Assembly (NCBI GenBank): GCA_020403265.1
Contig: JADBXZ010000058.1
Span: 42,287 to 106,286 of the forward strand
DNA length: 64,000 nt
Direction: 5' to 3'
From: Bacteroidota bacterium
Lineage (GTDB): Bacteria; Bacteroidota; Bacteroidia; B-17B0; Aurantibacillaceae
Made by a program: the position numbers and the translations under genes. Under the pieces are notes generated by a model. It had not been told where the DNA came from, did not search any database, and saw nothing but the letters and a program-made list of their open reading frames with translations. Numbering within the stretch: the stretch's first letter is position 1; each line of letters begins with the position of its first letter. Of the stretch, positions 17,949-26,712 are shown piece after piece.

Positions 17949-20900
17949 TTAATACTGTAATACAACAAACCCATTCAACGGTTTAATTGACTTATCATTG
18001 AACTCAATAATATAGTAATAGGTGCCTTGCGGCAACTTATTAGAGCCTAAAGCTCCGCTCACATTCGGGAACCCATTCCAAGTATTACTATATTCAGTTT
18101 GTTCAAACACTTTACTACCCCATCTGTTAAACACAGTAACTTTATTACCTGCAGGTAGTCCCTTGATAAACCAAGTTTCGTTTTTGCCATCTCCATCCGG
18201 AGAGAAACCTTGCGGCACAAAAAGTGTAAAGTTAGAAATGGTTAAAACGGTTGGTTTATTGTCAGCCGCTTCATTCCAAATACCATTATTGTTAATATCC
18301 GGGTTTGTTCCATCTCCGGATATATCGTTAACTAATGTACTGTTAGAACTGATAGCTGAACCAAAAGCAGAATTGCTGAACACTGTTACCGTATCCGGAT
18401 TAACGTTAATTGTAAAGCTTACAAAACTTATTGCACCTGGTGGTAAAATACTTAATGACGGCGTAATTAAATTAATTGCTGTATTACCGTTGTATAGAGG
18501 GTTTGCAATCAAACTTCCACTCGCTACCGGACTATTTTTTAAAGTATAGCTTGCCGGTATTCGAATTGTATTATTAAACAAACTATCTTTAATAACAAAA
18601 TTTTTAAGCGTGTCATTACCTAAGTTATGCGCTGTTATGGTGTAAGAAATGTCATAGGTGCCATCGCTTAATTTCTCACTAATGGCTCCAATTTTAGTTA
18701 AACCAAAGAAAAGCTTAGGAGGTAAGTTAAGTGGTGTTGGTACATTGTCATCACTAAATAAACCATCATTATCAAAGTCAGGATTATTGCCAACTTGCGA
18801 CGAATCAACATAAACAATACCACTGGTTGTTTGAGCAACTCCAAAAACTGTATTGTTAAATGGCCCAAATTTTCCATTATGACTTATTGTTAAGCCAAAT
18901 AACAAGGTGTCAGTTGAGTTTGCATTAAGCACGCTTAAGGTATTAGTTAAAATGGTTTGACTACTACCATTAAAACTAGGTTCTAAAGTTAAACTACTCG
19001 CTGTGCTAATAATAGTTGGAGTAGATGTTATGGTATAAGTGGTAGGTAAAGGGAAAGTGTTATTTAGGTTCTCATAAAGAACAACGTTGTTAAGGGTTGC
19101 GTTGGAATTGTTTTTAACAACTACCTTGTAGCTTACTGAGTAGGTACTGTTGGTTAGTAAGCTCACAGTGTTAACTGATTTTGCAATGCCAAATACAGTG
19201 TTGGTTGCGCATGAAGTTGGAATTAATAACACAGTTGTATCTTTTATACATCCATTTGCACCGAAATAGCGAATGGTTATCGGAGTAATAACTAACGGGT
19301 TTGTTAATGTTGAGGTTAAAACCCCTGTAGTTGGTATATTAACCGCGCTACTGTATGTCGCTGTTCCTGTGTAGGTGGTTCCAGAAACAAAATCAAATTT
19401 ATCACCTAAAACAAAACCACCAGCAATCAAACTTCCGTTGTTATTTGTTGTTGTCCCTGAGCAAGTTGCCGGTAATACTGTTGTTGTAATTGGCACTGTT
19501 GTATTGGTTATTATAACTGCAACTGTGCTGGCTGGACAATTGGAAGTTAAATCAGTTACGGTTAATGTATAATTACCAGCTAACGTTGTACTGATGATTG
19601 CTGTACTGGCCGTAAATGATGATGGTCCTTGCCATGCATAACCTACATTAGTTGCAGATGATATAGCACTAAGTGTTACGGTGGTATTTGCACAAGTAAT
19701 GTTACCGGTAGTCGTTAAACTTATGCTAGGGACACTTCCATCGTTTTGAACGTTAATTGTTGAGGTAGCGCTACATCCTGATGTTAGTTCAGTAACACTT
19801 AATGTATAAACACCAGCAATCGCAATTGAGCTTGGTGATTGAACACTAGATGTAAAACTAAATGGACCTGACCAGTTATAACTTACACTTGTTGGTGTTG
19901 ATGCTCCCGTTAAATTAACACTTGGTGTAGCGCAACTAATTGTTCCGCTAACAGACGCAGTTGGACTTGGTATTGAATTAACTGTAATTGTAACAGTTGC
20001 TGTTGAAGTGCCACAACTAGCATTACTTCCTGTAACCGTATAAATGGTTGTTGTTGTCGGACTAACAATGGCTAAAGAAGAAGTAATTGTTCCAGGCTCC
20101 CATGTGTAGGTACTTGCTCCACTTGAAATAAGGGTTGCCGTTTGTCCTGAACATAAAGCCGAATTGGAACTAGCCGCAGTTACAGTTGGTGTTGAGAAAA
20201 CACTAATTTGAACTGTTTGAGTATTGGTACATCCACCGCTTGCATTCTCTCCGGTAACCGTGTATGTTTGAGTAACAGTTGGTGTAACAACAACACTTGT
20301 TCCGGTTAAAATACCAGGAATCCAAGTGTAGCTGGTTGCTCCTGAGAGATTTAATGTTGCACTTCCGCCTAAACAGACAAATGTTGAAGATGGAGTAATT
20401 GTCACAATAGGTCCGGGAGTAACAGCAATTCCTACTGTTGCAGTTCCACTGCATCCTACAGTAGTCGTTCCTATAACAGTGTATACCGTGTTAGAAGTTG
20501 GAAGGTCAATAACCAAAGAGCCCGTTGTCGAAATTGGTAACCAGCTATAGATTGAAGCACCTGTTGCAGTTAAACTAACAGATGATCCTGCACAAACGGT
20601 TAAAGTACTTACACTTGCATTAATTGTAGGCGTAGCGCCCACATTTAAGTTGTTGGTGGATGACGCAACACAAGCGCCGTTTTGACCAAGGAGTGTATAA
20701 GTTGTTGAACCAGTAGGACTAACAACAGCAACTGAAGAAGTTATTGAAAACGGCAACCAGGTATAGGAGTTTGCTCCATTCGCAACAAGTGTGGCTGAAT
20801 TTCCGCTACAAACAGCAGTGGCACCGCTAACAGATAAAGTTGGAGTTAAATCAACGGATAAAGATGCTACAGCCTGTGTCGTACAACCACTAATACTTGT

Positions 20901-23900
20901 TCCAATTAATGTGTAATTTGTAGCTGCGGTTGGGGTAACAACAATACTTGGCGAAACCACAGGTAAAGAAACAATCCATGTATAAGTGCTGGCGCCGCTT
21001 GCTGTTAAAGTAGCGGATGAACCGGCACAAATACTGCTATTATTTGGTGTAATTGTAATTGAAGGAGCTGGATTAATAAAGATATTTATAGTTTGAGTAC
21101 TAACACAAGAACCGTTTTGACCCGTAACAGTATAAGTTGTGTTACTTGTTGGACTAACAACTGCTAATGATCCGGTAATTGAGCCTGGCTGCCATGTATA
21201 AGATCCTGCTCCGGTTGCTGTCAGGGTGGATGATTCTCCGACACATATGCTTGGAGCTGATGCTGATGTAATAATTGTTGGAGTTGGAGTAACATTTATT
21301 GTGAAAACGGTTGTTGAGTTACATCCTAGTGAACTGGTTCCGGCAACCGTGTATATGGTGGTTCCGTTCAATGTTAGAGTTTGGTTTGCGCCAATTAAAC
21401 TTCCCGGATTCCAGGTGTAAGTATTTGCCCCGGTTGCAGTTAAATTCAAGGTTGTTCCGCTACAGATAGAAGCTGTAGGATTATTAACAGTAATAGTAGG
21501 TAATGGATTAACTGTGATTAAAACGGTAGTGTTACTTGAACAGCCGGCTAATGTTTGACCAATGACAGTATAATTTGTTGTGACAGAAGGCGACACTGTG
21601 ATTAAACTACCGGTAGTCCCAACCGGAAGCCAGGTGTAACTATTTGCACCAATTACACCTAAAGATGCAGTGCTGCCTGCACAAATTATAGAAGCGCTGG
21701 TTGCAGCTGTTAAGGTTGGGCTCGGGCTTACAACAATTGAAATAGTTTCCGTGTCTATACACAATCCGTTATTGCCAGCAATGGTGTATGTTGTTGTAAC
21801 ACTTGGTGTCACAACAAAAGTAGATCCAATTGTTCCTAGTGGAGATAATGTGTATAATGTTGCACCACTCGGAATTAATGTTGCTGAATTACCTGAGCAA
21901 ACGCTAGGACTTGAAGCCACAATATTTAAAGTTGGTGTTGTTGTAACATTAATTGTAAAAGTTCTGATGTTTATACATCCGGCAGCAGATTCACCTATTA
22001 TACTATAATTAGTTGTGGTTAATGGGTTTAAAGTTGCAATACTGTTTGTGATAGAAACAGGCAACCAAGTGTAGCTCGATGCACCCGAAACGGTTGCTGT
22101 AATGCTGCTTCCTGAACAGATGGTTGTTGAAGTAAATGAAGGATTAAGCGCTAGGGTAGGGGTTGGATTAACGGTTACCGTGATAACATTTGTAGCAGTA
22201 CAAATTCCTGTTTGGCCAACAACAGTATACTGAGTTGTTGTTGGTGGACTAACCACAACGATTGAGCCGGATAATGAACCTGGATTCCATGTGTAGCTGG
22301 TTGCACCGGTGGCTAATAAAGTGGTGCTAATTCCAGAACAGATTGGATTTAAGGAACTAGACAAAGTAATTGTTGGACTTGGAGACACACTAATATTTAT
22401 GGTTCTAGTGCCTAAGCAACCTGTACCATTTGTTCCATTTACAGTAAATATTGTTGAAGAAAGAGGCGAGACAACAACCGAGGAACCACTTAACCCACCT
22501 GGATTCCAGGTGTAACTGAAAGGACCTGCACCTGTAGTGGTTGCAGTTATAGTAGTGGAGTTACCTGTACAAATGGATGTATTAGTTGCAACCAACGTAA
22601 TTGTAGGAGTAGGATTAACGATGACAGAAACTGTTCTGGTATTAAAACAACCAAAACTATTTACGCCGCTTACAGTATAAATTGTACTGGCGGTAGGACT
22701 TACATTAACAGTTGAACCAATTACTCCCCCTGGATTCCAAGTATATGAGGTTGCGCCACTTGCAGACAAGGTAGAACTGCTTCCTGCACAAATTATAGAT
22801 GGAGATGCCGTAGCGTTAATTGTTGGGTTCGGATTAACAAATAAAGTAATTGAGTTGTTAGATGTACAAAAACCATTTGCGCCAATAACTGTATAAGTTG
22901 TGTTTGTTAAAGGACTTACCGCAACACTCGGACTCGTTGATCCGCCCGGATTCCATGTGTAGGCGCTCGCTCCGGTTGCAGTTAAGGTCGCTGAATTACC
23001 GCTACATATACTTGCGCTTGATGAAGATAGATTTACTGTAGGTATAGGTGTAACACTGATTGTTATTAGACCAATTCCTACACAGCCAAAAGCGCTGGTG
23101 CCCGCTACAGTATATGTGGTGGTAACAGATGGTGTAACTGGAGTTGTAGGACCAAAAAACCCAATCGGGCTCCAAAAATATGATATGCCGCCACTCGCTG
23201 TTAACGTCACTGTTGAGCCGGCACAAATGTTGGTACCGGTTGATGAAGCTGTTATGGTTGGTTGTGGATTAACAACTAGATTAACAGTTGATGAGCCAAT
23301 ACAACCTAAAGCACTGGTGCTTTGGACCGTGTAAACTGTGGATATGATTGGTGCAACAGTAACGGAACTTCCGCTTAGTAATCCCGGATTCCAAGTATAG
23401 GTAGACGCACCGCTTGCATTTAGCGTAGCTTGATTACCTGCACACAGAGGATTAGGATTTGCGTTAGCAATAATTGTTGGTATAGGATTAACGGTTACTG
23501 AAACTGTATTTGAATTTGAGCAAGAACCATTAGTGCCGATAACTGTATAAACTGTTGAAGTTACCGGATTTACGGTCGTACTAGAACCTGTTAATCCACC
23601 CGGATTCCAAGTATAGTTTGTGGCGCCGGTAGCGTTTAGTGTTGATGTTCCGCCAACACAAATGGTTGCAGAGTTAGCGCTTGCAGTAACGGTTGGTGAT
23701 GATGTTACAGAAATTGTTATAACAGCTTGATTAGTACAGCCCGCGACACTGCTGCCTGTTACCGTATAATTTGTAGTAACTAATGGACTTACAAAGATGC
23801 TAGAGCTGATTATTACTCCTGGATTCCAAGTATAGCTTATTGCTCCGGTTGCACTTAGCGTTGTTGAATTTGAACTGCAAATATTCGTAGAGGTTGCACT

Positions 23901-26465
23901 TGCTGTAATGGTAGGGGTTGGATTAACGACTAATTGAACGGTTTGTGTTGAAATGCAACTTCCATTTCCGCCTGTTACCGTATAAACGGTTGTTGTACTT
24001 GGGTTAACGTTAATAGTAGCACCGCTTAAACCGCCGGGCTGCCAAGTATAATTTAATGCGCCACTTGCTGTTAAGGCTGAACTGTTGCCGTTACATATGG
24101 CCGATGGAGATGCATTTAAGGTCAAAACCGGAATAGCATTCACGCTTACGTTTGTTACCGCAGAGTTAGTACAACCAGATGCAGAAGCACCAGTTACCGT
24201 GTAATTAGTAGTGCCTGTAACGAAGTCTGTAACGCTTGCGCCAATTAATGTGCCCGGCAACCATGTATAGCTTGAAGCTCCGGTTGCTGTTAATGTTGCA
24301 GTCCCGGAACCACAGATTAAAGTAGGAGAGCTATTGGCATTTACAACCGGTAGTGGGTTTACATTAATCGCAAGTGTCGTGAAAGAACTACATGCCCCAT
24401 TATCACCAGTTACCGTGTAGGTTGTTCCCGAAGAAGGAGATACAGTTACAGAGCTACCAATGAGCCCGCCTGGATTCCAAGTGTAGCTGCTTGCGCCGCT
24501 GGCACTAAGAGTAGTTGTTTGACCATTACAAATGGTGTTGGTACTTGAGTTGGCCGTTACGGTTACGTTTGGTAAAACGGCTAAAATAAACGTATTGCTT
24601 CCAACACATGTGCCGTTGAAACCAATCACAGTGTAAGTAGTGCTTGAGCCAGGAGAAAGTGTTACACTTGAACCTGATAAATTCCCTGGATTCCAGGTAT
24701 ACGATGTTGCGCCCGATGCTGTTATTGTTGAGGTATTACCTAAACATATAGATGGGCTCGAAGGACTAAAGCTTATAGTTGGTGTAGGTAAAACAATAAC
24801 ATTGGCAGTAGCACTTCCGCTACAACCAGCTGCATTTGTACCTGTAACGGTATAAACGGTTGAAACAGCAGGATTAACTGAAACTAAAGGTCCAGTTAAT
24901 CCACCGGGTTGCCATGTATATGTTACAGCTCCGTTTGCCAATAAACTTGAGCTTGCTCCGGGACAAATTGAAAGTGGAGAGGCCAGTGCTGAAACTGTTG
25001 GCCCAGGTGTTACAGTTAATTGATAAACGGCGCTGCTTGTGCAGGATCCATTAGCACCAACTACCGTATATGTGGTAGTTGAAGAAGGATTTACAGTGAA
25101 ACTTGAACCAACAAAACTTCCTGGATTCCAAGTATAGGTTGTTGCGCCTGAGGCGTTTAGTGTTGAAACTGCACCTGCACAAACGCTTGATACCGGACCA
25201 CTTGCTGTTACAGTTGGATTTGATAACACGGTTAAAGTTATGGCTGCTGTATTGCTACAAATACCATTTGTTGCAAGAACAGAATAACTTGTATTAACTA
25301 AAGGGTTAACTATTACTGAAGGAGCAACAGGCCCTGTGCTCCATGTGTAGGTTGTGCCTCCAGTGCCATTAAGTGTGGCGCTGTTCCCTATACAAATGGG
25401 ATTAGAGGAAGGACTTATGCCAATCGTTGGCAGAGATTGAACTGTAACGTTTGTTACAGCAGAACAAGTAACAAACGCGCCCGTTCCAACAACCGTGTAT
25501 ACACCGGATGCTGTAGGTGTAATTACAATAGCTGGATTACTTGATGAACTATATCCTGATGGGCCTGACCAAGAAATTCCGGTTACATTAGTTGAGGTAG
25601 TTGCGCTTAAGGTTACATTAGATGCTCCTGAACAAATAGAGCCGGAGTTAGAGGCATTAACGGCACAAGTATTACATGCAACAGGAGCAAGATAGGTGCT
25701 TACTAAAGAACACGTCGTCATTGTGCTAAACCTTGCTGTTACGCTACACGTAGCACCGTTAGATGGTAGATTATTAAAGGTGTATGTAATAGGAGCAGTA
25801 TAAGGCGCTGTTAATACAATTGGTGTGCCACCACATGAATTAGTAATCGTTAAACTACCCGCAGTTGGTAAACCACTTGTGGATAATGTGCCTGTTAAAT
25901 TGTATTGATTAGTTGCCGGTGAACAAGCCCCAGGAGAATTAACCATCCCTGTGATGTTGCAGACATTCACGCAGCTAATAGAGCCAGAGCCACCAGTTTG
26001 ATTAAAAACAATATTTTGAACAGCGTTTGAAAAATTGGTGTTGAGAATAATGTAAAATTGACCAGCTACTGCACCAACAAGATTAAATGTTTCAACAGAG
26101 GCCCCAGAATAACTACAGCCTGCGGTATTACCAGCCGTTAGGTTAGAACAGGCTGTTGCGAGTGAAGCAAACGGACCGTATGCGATGAAGTCAATATCGC
26201 CACCCGCAGATCCACTCATTTGAAGAGAAATGTTACCACTGGTTTGAATTTGAATAAACGACCAACTTGGATTAGGCTGTGTTGTTAAGCAGCCATAGTT
26301 AGGTCCTGGCGCAGCATTACCCGCTCCGGTTGAAGCAGGTATAATGTTATTTCCCGGATTTGAACATATAGCTTGTGCCGTTGCACATGTTGATTGTGAG
26401 AATGAATAAGAACAAAATAAAGAAAATAATGCAAAAGTTCTTAATCGACGTAAATAATTAACCAT
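17949..26465 (-). CDS. Giant SprB-like adhesin with 25 tandem Ig-like repeats and T9SS type-B tail
   Basis: This 2838-residue surface protein has a signal peptide (TFALFSLFCSYSFSQ), then an N-terminal domain common in Bacteroidota adhesins (DIDFIAYGPF, AGCSYSGASVE, GQFYIILNTNFSN) and cysteine-rich Ig-like domains to about residue 345. Then come 25 tandem repeats of about 73 residues (346 to about 2165), two divergent Ig-like units, two DUF11-like domains with FDNDGLFSDDN and DINNNGIWNE acidic loops, and the type-B tail (FSPDGDGKNETW, VFNRWGSKVFEQ, LPQGTYYYIIEF). It heads an operon with porP and a porE-like gene, under an exact-spacing promoter at 26496-26526. Role: gliding or attachment adhesin, by analogy with SprB. 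Confidence 0.92.
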   Translation of the reverse strand: MVNYLRRLRTFALFSLFCSYSFSQSTCATAQAICSNPGNNIIPASTGAGNAAPGPNYGCLTTQPNPSWSFIQIQTSGNISLQMSGSAGGDIDFIAYGPFASLATACSNLTAGNTAGCSYSGASVETFNLVGAVAGQFYIILNTNFSNAVQNIVFNQTGGSGSISCVNVCNITGMVNSPGACSPATNQYNLTGTLSTSGLPTAGSLTITNSCGGTPIVLTAPYTAPITYTFNNLPSNGATCSVTARFSTMTTCSLVSTYLAPVACNTCAVNASNSGSICSGASNVTLSATTSTNVTGISWSGPSGYSSSSNPAIVITPTASGVYTVVGTGAFVTCSAVTNVTVQSLPTIGISPSSNPICIGNSATLNGTGGTTYTWSTGPVAPSVIVNPLVNTSYSVLATNGICSNTAAITLTVLSNPTVTASGPVSSVCAGAVSTLNASGATTYTWNPGSFVGSSFTVNPSSTTTYTVVGANGSCTSSAVYQLTVTPGPTVSALASPLSICPGASSSLLANGAVTYTWQPGGLTGPLVSVNPAVSTVYTVTGTNAAGCSGSATANVIVLPTPTISFSPSSPSICLGNTSTITASGATSYTWNPGNLSGSSVTLSPGSSTTYTVIGFNGTCVGSNTFILAVLPNVTVTANSSTNTICNGQTTTLSASGASSYTWNPGGLIGSSVTVSPSSGTTYTVTGDNGACSSFTTLAINVNPLPVVNANSSPTLICGSGTATLTATGASSYTWLPGTLIGASVTDFVTGTTNYTVTGASASGCTNSAVTNVSVNAIPVLTLNASPSAICNGNSSALTASGALNYTWQPGGLSGATINVNPSTTTVYTVTGGNGSCISTQTVQLVVNPTPTITASATSTNICSSNSTTLSATGAISYTWNPGVIISSSIFVSPLVTTNYTVTGSSVAGCTNQAVITISVTSSPTVTASANSATICVGGTSTLNATGATNYTWNPGGLTGSSTTVNPVTSTVYTVIGTNGSCSNSNTVSVTVNPIPTIIANANPNPLCAGNQATLNASGASTYTWNPGLLSGSSVTVAPIISTVYTVQSTSALGCIGSSTVNLVVNPQPTITASSTGTNICAGSTVTLTASGGISYFWSPIGFFGPTTPVTPSVTTTYTVAGTSAFGCVGIGLITISVTPIPTVNLSSSSASICSGNSATLTATGASAYTWNPGGSTSPSVAVSPLTNTTYTVIGANGFCTSNNSITLFVNPNPTINATASPSIICAGSSSTLSASGATSYTWNPGGVIGSTVNVSPTASTIYTVSGVNSFGCFNTRTVSVIVNPTPTITLVATNTSICTGNSTTITATTTGAGPFSYTWNPGGLSGSSVVVSPLSSTIFTVNGTNGTGCLGTRTINISVSPSPTITLSSSLNPICSGISTTLLATGATSYTWNPGSLSGSIVVVSPPTTTQYTVVGQTGICTATNVITVTVNPTPTLALNPSFTSTTICSGSSITATVSGASSYTWLPVSITNSIATLNPLTTTNYSIIGESAAGCINIRTFTINVTTTPTLNIVASSPSVCSGNSATLIPSGATLYTLSPLGTIGSTFVVTPSVTTTYTIAGNNGLCIDTETISIVVSPSPTLTAATSASIICAGSTASLGVIGANSYTWLPVGTTGSLITVSPSVTTNYTVIGQTLAGCSSNTTVLITVNPLPTITVNNPTASICSGTTLNLTATGANTYTWNPGSLIGANQTLTLNGTTIYTVAGTSSLGCNSTTVFTINVTPTPTIITSASAPSICVGESSTLTATGAGSYTWQPGSITGSLAVVSPTSNTTYTVTGQNGSCVSTQTINIFINPAPSITITPNNSSICAGSSATLTASGASTYTWIVSLPVVSPSIVVTPTAATNYTLIGTSISGCTTQAVASLSVDLTPTLSVSGATAVCSGNSATLVANGANSYTWLPFSITSSVAVVSPTGSTTYTLLGQNGACVASSTNNLNVGATPTINASVSTLTVCAGSSVSLTATGASIYSWLPISTTGSLVIDLPTSNTVYTVIGTTTVGCSGTATVGIAVTPGPIVTITPSSTFVCLGGSATLNLSGATSYTWIPGILTGTSVVVTPTVTQTYTVTGENASGGCTNTQTVQISVFSTPTVTAASSNSALCSGQTATLISSGASTYTWEPGTITSSLAIVSPTTTTIYTVTGSNASCGTSTATVTITVNSIPSPTASVSGTISCATPSVNLTGASTPTSVSYNWSGPFSFTSSVQSPSSIAIAGVYTLSVTELTSGCSATSTINVQNDGSVPSISLTTTGNITCANTTVTLSAISSATNVGYAWQGPSSFTASTAIISTTLAGNYTLTVTDLTSNCPASTVAVIITNTTVPITTTVLPATCSGTTTNNNGSLIAGGFVLGDKFDFVSGTTYTGTATYSSAVNIPTTGVLTSTLTNPLVITPITIRYFGANGCIKDTTVLLIPTSCATNTVFGIAKSVNTVSLLTNSTYSVSYKVVVKNNSNATLNNVVLYENLNNTFPLPTTYTITSTPTIISTASSLTLEPSFNGSSQTILTNTLSVLNANSTDTLLFGLTISHNGKFGPFNNTVFGVAQTTSGIVYVDSSQVGNNPDFDNDGLFSDDNVPTPLNLPPKLFFGLTKIGAISEKLSDGTYDISYTITAHNLGNDTLKNFVIKDSLFNNTIRIPASYTLKNSPVASGSLIANPLYNGNTAINLITPSLSILPPGAISFVSFTINVNPDTVTVFSNSAFGSAISSNSTLVNDISGDGTNPDINNNGIWNEAADNKPTVLTISNFTLFVPQGFSPDGDGKNETWFIKGLPAGNKVTVFNRWGSKVFEQTEYSNTWNGFPNVSGALGSNKLPQGTYYYIIEFNDKSIKPLNGFVVLQY
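19971..25430 (-). repeat. 25 tandem about 219-bp units encoding Ig-like repeats
   Basis: Each unit encodes about 73 residues with the pattern P-T-hydrophobic, then ICxGxSxTLxASGA, YTWNPG, SSVxVxP, TTYTVxG, a second Cys, and VNP. Both cysteines are kept in all 25 units, which suggests one disulfide per unit. There are two length classes, ending NGxC (N) or SaxGC (A, one residue longer). The copies have diverged at DNA level, so the array is old rather than freshly expanded. Confidence 0.88.
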
Positions 26466-26495
26466 AGAATGGGGTTTAATAATTAGCTAAAATAT

Positions 26496-26526
26496 AAAAA
26501 ATAGTAACAGATTTCTTCGAAACAAA
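26496..26526 (-). promoter_or_regulatory. Promoter of the adhesin operon
   Basis: On the minus strand TTTG (26523-26526) is followed after exactly 19 bases by TATTTTTT (26496-26503). This matches the Bacteroidota TTTG-N19-TAnnTTTG pattern except for the final base. The expected transcription start is about 23 bases before the adhesin ATG. Confidence 0.6.
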
Positions 26527-26691
26527 GAGTTATTAACAAATTAAACGCTAACTATATGATTATCAACATATAAATATGTTAATAACAAATGAAATATGAA
26601 ATGTGCCCGGAAACAATGTCTTTGAAATGGTTGATTATCAATGTTGATTAATTTAATTTGAGTATTGGGCATCATCATCCAAAAAAGGTAG

Positions 26692-26699
26692 TACTTTCG
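26692..26699 (+). promoter_or_regulatory. Possible -7 box of mutL
   Basis: TACTTTCG has one mismatch to TAnnTTTG and lies 13 bases before the mutL ATG. It sits in TAGTACTTTCGT, and a near copy (TAGTACTATCGT) occurs before the TPR-propeller gene at 30094-30105. Confidence 0.4.
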
Positions 26700-26712
26700 T
26701 GTTAAAGTAATA

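Noticed and set aside
19971..25430. Regular DNA periodicity that might suggest a CRISPR or satellite array
   Set aside because: The period is about 219 bp, copies are diverged, there are no spacers, and the frame stays open throughout as an adhesin.
18022..25695. Many open plus-strand frames of 60 to 175 codons opposite the giant adhesin
   Set aside because: They arise from the biased, repeated codons of the adhesin read on the other strand, recur with its 219-bp period, and lack starts with promoters or any recognisable domain.
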